Assembly: GCA_934270565.1 (NCBI GenBank)
Contig: CAKQPR010000022.1
Coordinates: 1 to 25,639, forward strand
DNA: 25,639 nucleotides
Direction: 5' to 3'
Source: an uncultured Clostridia bacterium
Lineage (GTDB): Bacteria; Bacillota; Clostridia; Christensenellales; Pumilibacteraceae
The first letter of the stretch is position 1. The number at the start of each line of letters is the position of its first letter. A model generated the notes under the pieces. It worked only from the letters and a program-made list of their open reading frames with translations, had not been told where the DNA came from and ran no database searches. The position numbers and the translations under genes were made by a program. This document shows, one piece after another, positions 21,075 to 25,639 of this stretch.

Positions 21075-22688
21075 CTATTTCGCGGCGGCTTTTATCGCGG
21101 CGTTTATTTTTTCGCGGATTTCCTTTATCGCCGCGCCGTCCGTCGGGTATTTGTTCCAGATATCCACGCCCGCCTCGCGGACAAGCTTTTCGGCGGTTTC
21201 GCGCGACGTGAGGCTTTCGAGAAGGCGGAGCGCGCTGCGGTCCTGAATCGCGTCGAAGAACACTTCGAGACGGAGCGAATCCCACGGCTCGCCGTTTTTG
21301 CCCGTGTACACGACGAACGCGTCGCCCGCGGGGAAAAAGCCGTTTGCGTCGGTGGAGACGAACGGATTTATCGGGAAGTACGACAGGCACGAATTATAGA
21401 AGTTGAAGCCCCACTGCAAGAAACCGTTCACCTTGCCGAGGTACAGCATCAGGCCGAGCACGCGATTGCGGAAGGACGGCATATTGATGAAGCGGTTGGG
21501 GATATGATCCTTGTACGCCGAACAGCAATAGTAAACCCACTCGTTGCCGTTGAGCTTTTCGGGAACGTGCGCAAGATCCATAACCGGAATATCCAGAATG
21601 TCGCGCCCCGCCTCGCTCGTGGCGTCCATAACCTTATAATCCTTTATGAGCGGACGGATAAAGTCGAACGCTTCTTTGAACTGCGCGTAATGCTCGGGTG
21701 CGGGCTCGTCCGAAATATGGAACATGCATTTTTCCGCAACGTGCTTATTCTTTAAGAATTTATCGAGCGCGGGAAGGAACGCCGAAAGGAATTTCTTGTA
21801 TTCGTCGCCTGTCGAGCTCGTTTCCCAGCCGAAGATCTTTTCGTAACCGTTTTCGGTGTGCGCCATAATTTTCGGGCAGGCTTTCGCGCCCCACTGCGTG
21901 GTGAGGTGGCTGAATTCGAAGTATTCGACGCCGTTTGCGAGCGCTTCGCTCATAAACCGATCGAGCACGGAAAAATCGAACGAATACTTGCCGCCGTCGC
22001 GTTTAACGATAACAAGCTGAACGTCGGGGCGTTCGCCGCCGATATGCGTGTCGAGCGGGGGCGTGAAAAGCGGCGTGTAAAGCATATTTATTCCGTGGCT
22101 CGTCGCCGAGCGGACAAATCGTCCGACAAGCGCGAAAAACTCGTCCGTCCACGGCTCGATTCCGTAATAATCTTTAAGTCCGTCGTAGTGGAACCAGTTT
22201 GTGCAGATAAGGTCGGATTTCGGCAAAACCGCGTCGATTACTTCGATTTCGTACCGAATTCCGGCGATTTCGTCGTCTCGTTTTACGGTGATCGTAACGT
22301 CGCCGAGCCCCGCCGGCATATCGCAAGCGCCGTCTACCGTGACCCAAAGCGCGGTGATTGCGTCGCGGCTAATCTGCACGCCGCCGTCTACGGGCGCGAG
22401 CGGATCGGCGAAAACCTTTGCCGTTTCGCTTATGATAAGATCGTCGTGATCGGGGTATGCGTTAAAAAGCGCGGGAACGTACAACTCGCGGCGAACGGTA
22501 ACGTAGCGGGCGAGCGAACCGCCGATTTCGATCCGAGCGAGGGCGGGCGTGTAATCGGAGCTCGTCGACAGAGCGACCTGAAAGTGATAGCGTTCGCCTC
22601 TGAGCATACTGCCCTTTGTTTCTTCGAGCGCGGGAGCGATTCCGGGAACGAATTTTTCGAGAGAAGAATAGGTTTTTATTTCGATCAT
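21075..22688 (-). CDS. DUF4091 domain protein, GH123-like glycoside hydrolase
   Basis: A 537-residue protein of the DUF4091 group, related to glycoside hydrolase family 123. A beta-sandwich N-terminal region (about 1-155) is followed by a TIM-barrel-like catalytic region with LICTNWFHYDGLKDYYG, FEFSHLTTQWG and the acidic pair in MFHISDEPAPEH (Asp327-Glu328), which matches the Asp-Glu pair used by GH123 N-acetylhexosaminidases. QWGFNFYNSC and a C-terminal DUF4091-type segment (WDSLRLEVFFDAIQDRSALR) follow. No signal peptide, so it is likely cytoplasmic. The ATG at 22688 is chosen because GGAGG precedes it and the -10 box lies at 22714-22719, inside the longer frame. Substrate unknown; an N-acetylated amino sugar is plausible. 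Confidence 0.88.
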   Translation of the reverse strand: MIEIKTYSSLEKFVPGIAPALEETKGSMLRGERYHFQVALSTSSDYTPALARIEIGGSLARYVTVRRELYVPALFNAYPDHDDLIISETAKVFADPLAPVDGGVQISRDAITALWVTVDGACDMPAGLGDVTITVKRDDEIAGIRYEIEVIDAVLPKSDLICTNWFHYDGLKDYYGIEPWTDEFFALVGRFVRSATSHGINMLYTPLFTPPLDTHIGGERPDVQLVIVKRDGGKYSFDFSVLDRFMSEALANGVEYFEFSHLTTQWGAKACPKIMAHTENGYEKIFGWETSSTGDEYKKFLSAFLPALDKFLKNKHVAEKCMFHISDEPAPEHYAQFKEAFDFIRPLIKDYKVMDATSEAGRDILDIPVMDLAHVPEKLNGNEWVYYCCSAYKDHIPNRFINMPSFRNRVLGLMLYLGKVNGFLQWGFNFYNSCLSYFPINPFVSTDANGFFPAGDAFVVYTGKNGEPWDSLRLEVFFDAIQDRSALRLLESLTSRETAEKLVREAGVDIWNKYPTDGAAIKEIREKINAAIKAAAK

Positions 22689-22713
22689 AACGTTGTGTCC
22701 TCCGTCGGTTTTC

Positions 22714-22743
22714 ATTATATCGCATACCGCTCGGGTTTAGCAA
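22714..22743 (-). promoter_or_regulatory. Promoter of the DUF4091 gene
   Basis: Minus strand: -35 TTGCTA (22743-22738), 18-bp spacer, -10 TATAAT (22719-22714). The start site would be near 22707, leaving a short leader with the GGAGG site. Confidence 0.65.
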
Positions 22744-22796
22744 ATCTATTTAACCTTATGCGGAATTATTCCTAAAAAAGTGTCCTTTTGTATAAA

Positions 22797-22830
22797 CGAA
22801 AAACGGCTCGGCGGAGGACCGTCAAGCCGT
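22797..22830 (-). terminator. Terminator of the surface lipoprotein gene
   Basis: Minus strand: 12-bp stem ACGGCTTGACGG/CCGCCGAGCCGT with one mismatch and a TCCT loop (22830-22803), then TTTTTCG. It lies 13 bp after the stop codon. Confidence 0.85.
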
Positions 22831-22843
22831 CTTGAATTTTCGA

Positions 22844-24856
22844 TTAAGCGATCGCTTTGCGCTTGCCGAGCAGAAGTACGCCCGCCGCAAGCAGAAGGAT
22901 CATACCGCCGCCGATGAACAGCCACGGCGTAACGGCGATCGTACCGCAACCGGTTTTCGCCTTTTCGGCGACCGAAATCGTGAAGGTCGCGGTGCGCTTG
23001 AGGTATTTTACGGTAACGGTAACGCTGTCGTTTGCCTTGGAGGTGTCAAAGCCCGAAATCATATCTTCGGTAACTTCGAGTTCGGTATCGTCGGGCTTGC
23101 CGTTTTTGGTGGCGTAGTGCTGAACGGTAACTTTGATACCGTCGAGATCGATCTTGTCGCCTACGGTGTAAGCGGTTTTGGTCGGGTTGGTTTCGATGGT
23201 GATGGACTCGATCGTGCTCGGCTCGTCGTCCTCGGTGAATTTACCGATCATAAACGGAGCGGTTTCGCTCTCGCCCGCGTCGGTGCGGACAAGCATCGTA
23301 TAGCCGGTCGCCTCGGCGTATTTGCCGAAGAAATTAACGTACACCGAGCCCGAATATTCATTGACGTATTCCTTGCCGTCGTCATCCGTCCCCGTAGCGA
23401 CGCCGGTAACGTCCACATAATCGGCAACGAACGAGGAAGTCGAAATTTCGGAAGCGAGGGTCGCTTTTTCTTCCGTTCCGAGGTCGTAAGACTTAAGGTC
23501 GGTATCTTCGACGTAATAAACCTTATTGTTTGCGATCGTGCCCATACTTAACGCGCTACCGCTCGCGATCGTAGCTTTTTTCGATCCGCCCGAATAGTAC
23601 GAAAGCGTATAGGTCGTCGAGCTCGAACCGCTGCTGCTACTGCTGCTCGAAGATTCGAGAACCACGACGTCGGCGGTATCGTTTACGAGCTTGCCGAATT
23701 CGTAATTCGGAACGACGGGATAGACGGAGCTCGAATCGGCTACGGATTCGATCAGAATTATATCCTTGTCTTTATTTTTCTCTTCGTCTTCTTTTTCGCT
23801 CTTATTAGCCGCCTTGAAAGCTTCGTCGTTGCAAAGCTCGGTGTAAAGATTAGCTTGATGAAGCTTGTCGGCGTTGCGGTAGAAAAGGTAACCGTCTTTC
23901 ACGCAATCGAGCTGAAGATCCTTGCCGGTGGCGAAAATGTGACGGGATTTGTCGCCCGTTCCGTCGGGGCGAACGAGTTCGAGAACGTCGCCCGACTGCG
24001 AATATTCGCTGTCCGTTGCTGCGCGCTCGAAGTAGATAAAGTCGTAAATCGTGTTTTCGCTTATACCCTCGTAATAAACGGGTTTGACGGGAAGCACCGC
24101 GGCGGAAACATTTTCGGCGAGGCGAAACGTTTCCTCGACTTTGCCCGATTTCATATCCGTTCTGAGCGACACGAGGTTTGTGCCGTCGAGCACGACAAGG
24201 TAAACGTAGCCGTCCTTTACGAGGAAGGTATACGGCGACGAGGAGGTTTCGGACTCGGTCGTGTAAAGCTTTTTGGTCTCCTTACCGTCAAGCGTCATAC
24301 GGAAAAAGTCGGTTTTGGTATACTGGATCTTTCCCTGCTTGTCTTTGAGGTTGTTGGGGGAAGCGTAGTAGATCGCGTTGCCGAACAAGAAAATGCCGCC
24401 CGCGCCGTAACCGCTCGTACCGACGGTTTTGGGAACGATAAGCTCGGTTTTCACGACTTCGGTTTCGTCTCCCTTGTAGTCGGTCGCTTTTTCGGTGACG
24501 AACAGATCTTTCGCGCCCGCGGTGCCTAAGAATTCGGACGAATCGAAAAGCGAATAGCCTTCTGCGGCTTTTTTATCGGACTTCTTACCCTTGAGTTCCG
24601 CGCGGTACACTCCGCCCTTTACTACTTCGCCGAAAAGATTACTCTTACCTTCCGTATCCTCGAATCCGCGAGTGCCGTTGATAAAGTATACGTAATTGCC
24701 GTAACGGACCGAGCTGCCGCCCTGCCCCGTAACCGCATACGAAACGTCCTGCGTTCCGTCTATAGTAACCTTGCCGTAACTGTCGCCCGAACATGCAGTC
24801 AGCGCGAACACAAACGCAAGGATCAATGTTAAGATAACTATCCGTTTTTTTGTCAT
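22844..24856 (-). CDS. Surface lipoprotein with propeller-like region, Ig-like domain and C-terminal membrane helix
   Basis: A 670-residue secreted protein. The N-terminus is a lipoprotein signal (RIVILTLILAFVFALTAC, Cys22 in lipobox LTAC). Residues about 40-480 carry repeated short strands of the kind YVYFINGTRG, GNAIYYASP, DGYVYLVVLDGT and NKVYYVEDTD, which suggest a DUF5050-like beta-propeller. There is a poly-Ser run (ESSSSSSSSGSSS) near 405. A bacterial Ig-like domain (about 545-630, TIETNPTKTAYTVGDKIDLD) follows. The C-terminus is TGCGT plus a hydrophobic helix and GKRKAIA. It is thus tethered at both ends, or the C-terminal part is a sorting signal. The start has GGAG about 11 bases upstream; promoter at 24888-24917. 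Function unknown. Confidence 0.8.
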   Translation of the reverse strand: MTKKRIVILTLILAFVFALTACSGDSYGKVTIDGTQDVSYAVTGQGGSSVRYGNYVYFINGTRGFEDTEGKSNLFGEVVKGGVYRAELKGKKSDKKAAEGYSLFDSSEFLGTAGAKDLFVTEKATDYKGDETEVVKTELIVPKTVGTSGYGAGGIFLFGNAIYYASPNNLKDKQGKIQYTKTDFFRMTLDGKETKKLYTTESETSSSPYTFLVKDGYVYLVVLDGTNLVSLRTDMKSGKVEETFRLAENVSAAVLPVKPVYYEGISENTIYDFIYFERAATDSEYSQSGDVLELVRPDGTGDKSRHIFATGKDLQLDCVKDGYLFYRNADKLHQANLYTELCNDEAFKAANKSEKEDEEKNKDKDIILIESVADSSSVYPVVPNYEFGKLVNDTADVVVLESSSSSSSSGSSSTTYTLSYYSGGSKKATIASGSALSMGTIANNKVYYVEDTDLKSYDLGTEEKATLASEISTSSFVADYVDVTGVATGTDDDGKEYVNEYSGSVYVNFFGKYAEATGYTMLVRTDAGESETAPFMIGKFTEDDEPSTIESITIETNPTKTAYTVGDKIDLDGIKVTVQHYATKNGKPDDTELEVTEDMISGFDTSKANDSVTVTVKYLKRTATFTISVAEKAKTGCGTIAVTPWLFIGGGMILLLAAGVLLLGKRKAIA

Positions 24857-24887
24857 TCCCGTAATACTCCAAGGTAAACTCGTTTGT

Positions 24888-24917
24888 ATTATACCATTGA
24901 AACCCGAGGTTAGTCAA
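24888..24917 (-). promoter_or_regulatory. Promoter of the surface lipoprotein gene
   Basis: Minus strand: -35 TTGACT (24917-24912), 18-bp spacer, -10 TATAAT (24893-24888) preceded by TGG (extended -10). The start site is near 24881, so the leader is about 25 nt. Confidence 0.85.
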
Positions 24918-25049
24918 CCGTTTCGAGCCTTTGAGGGAAATTTTAACCGTTTAGTCACGTTTTTACACCTTTTCCGCGACGAAACAATCATCGACGGGCG
25001 CAAAGGAGAGCGCGGATACCATAACCTTTTTAAAGCCTTCCCCCTTGGG

Positions 25050-25139
25050 GGCGCGACGCGGCGGTGCGAAGCACCGTAAAAACAGTCCACAGGTGACTGT
25101 TTTTAGCCAAAGCGGCGAAGCAACTATGTTGCGAGCCGG
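25050..25139 (+). repeat. 90-bp palindromic element nested in another repeat
   Basis: It interrupts the left part of a MITE-like element: CTTCCCCCTTGGGG lies before it and aggtggattgccgaagcg, normally contiguous, lies after it. It matches the reverse complement of 11886-11975 with about four differences. Internal hairpins: GCGGTGC/GCACCGT, AAAAACAGTC/GACTGTTTTT and GCAAC/GTTGC. Confidence 0.75.
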
Positions 25140-25561
25140 GAGGTGGATTGCCGAAGCGAAAGCGCAGGCAAGACGGATGAGGGGAACCGCGATAGCGGTC
25201 GTTATCTTGCCTCCCTTGTGTAAAGGGAGGTGTTTTGAGTTTGAGCGTTAGCGAGACGAAAAACGGTAGGATTGTTATAACGAAACTATTATTCGTACAG
25301 CAACTTTACAATCCCCCACCCACCTGCGGTGGGAGCCCCCTTCCGCGCAATGTGGGCCTTATTATGTCCGCTATCGCGGATATTTTGGGTTGTACCGTTC
25401 CGCCGCTTTCGTATTCGCTCCCGCGAGATCTCTCGACTACGCTCGAGATGACGAAACTAAGTACCGTTTCGCAAGGTTGGCGGGCGGACGAGGGCGTCCG
25501 CCCCTACCTAATCGGTCATTTACTGTCATTTCGACCGAAGCGCAACAACCTGAAATAATAT

Positions 25562-25639
25562 ATGTTTTTAGCGCGGCGATTTTTGATGCTCCGCAAGGCA
25601 AACGAGGTAATCGGAGTGAGACAGTACTACGAGTACGGC
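25562..25639 (+). other. Possible partial ORF or structured element cut by the window end
   Basis: An open frame runs from ATG 25562 to the end (MFLARRFLMLRKANEVIGVR... continuing YYEYG). The DNA also folds: CTCCG (25590-25594) pairs with CGGAG further on, and GTACT-ACG-AGTAC forms a perfect 5-bp stem near 25623-25635. Reading frame and hairpins cannot be separated without the sequence beyond the window. Confidence 0.3.

Larger units (their letters stand above)
24950..25639. repeat. Gene-free repeat mosaic at the window end
   Basis: No complete gene is seen. It holds a CTTCCCCCTTGGGG element interrupted by the 90-bp palindromic element (25031-25190), an acaatcccccacccacctgcgg fragment around 25308, ctctcgactacgctcgagatgacg (about 25427-25452), GC-rich hairpin variant 2 (25482-25503) and a tcatttcgaccgaag end (about 25526-25540). 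The last 75 bases are described separately. Confidence 0.75.

Overview
The window looks like a chromosomal segment of a Gram-positive, Clostridia-type Firmicute, probably an uncultured gut lineage. The support is HPr kinase/phosphorylase, the rplM-rpsI pair, a QueH-type queuosine enzyme, TTGACA/TATAAT promoters and strong GGAGG ribosome binding sites. Codon use is rich in GCG, TCG and CGC. This placement is inference. Nearly all genes lie on the minus strand.

Layout. 1-1402: a dense repeat mosaic with no gene. 1403-5224: a three-gene minus operon of two tandem SGNH hydrolases and a nitrilase-glycerophosphodiesterase fusion. 5225-6004: repeats. 6005-11221: a tightly overlapping minus operon of secreted trypsin-like protease, queH, uvrC, a Cof-type HAD phosphatase and hprK. 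11380-12548: repeats. 12549-13756: uracil-DNA glycosylase and an ArsR-type regulator. 14095-14340: a small two-helix protein on the plus strand. 14431-17837: an AT-richer, repeat-free accessory block holding a membrane/zinc-ribbon/SAM-like protein with a small partner, a divergent XRE regulator, a VWA protein and two small DNA-binding-type proteins. 18239-19066: ksgA. 19067-19918: repeats. 19971-20829: rplM-rpsI with a structured leader. 21075-24856: a DUF4091 (GH123-like) protein and a cell-surface lipoprotein. 24950-25639: repeats, with a nested insertion and a possible structured element cut by the window end.

Two things stand out. First, every large intergenic gap outside the accessory block is filled with the same nested families of palindromic repeats. 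One hairpin family shows compensatory arm changes. One element sits inside another. A composite cassette recurs in one orientation and ends almost on the stop codons of three minus-strand genes. Second, the accessory block has a compact regulatory core: three 14-bp inverted repeats (ACAA-N6-TTGT) between the divergent XRE and membrane-protein genes, one of them exactly filling the spacer of a consensus promoter. The membrane protein fuses four transmembrane helices, a zinc ribbon and a recombinase-type SAM-like domain.

How the genes fit together: the core genes serve translation (L13, S9, KsgA, QueH), DNA repair (UvrC, Ung) and carbon-flux signalling (HprK). The SGNH, nitrilase-GDPD and DUF4091 genes suggest processing of esters, amides, glycerophosphodiesters or glycans. 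The role of the accessory block is unknown.
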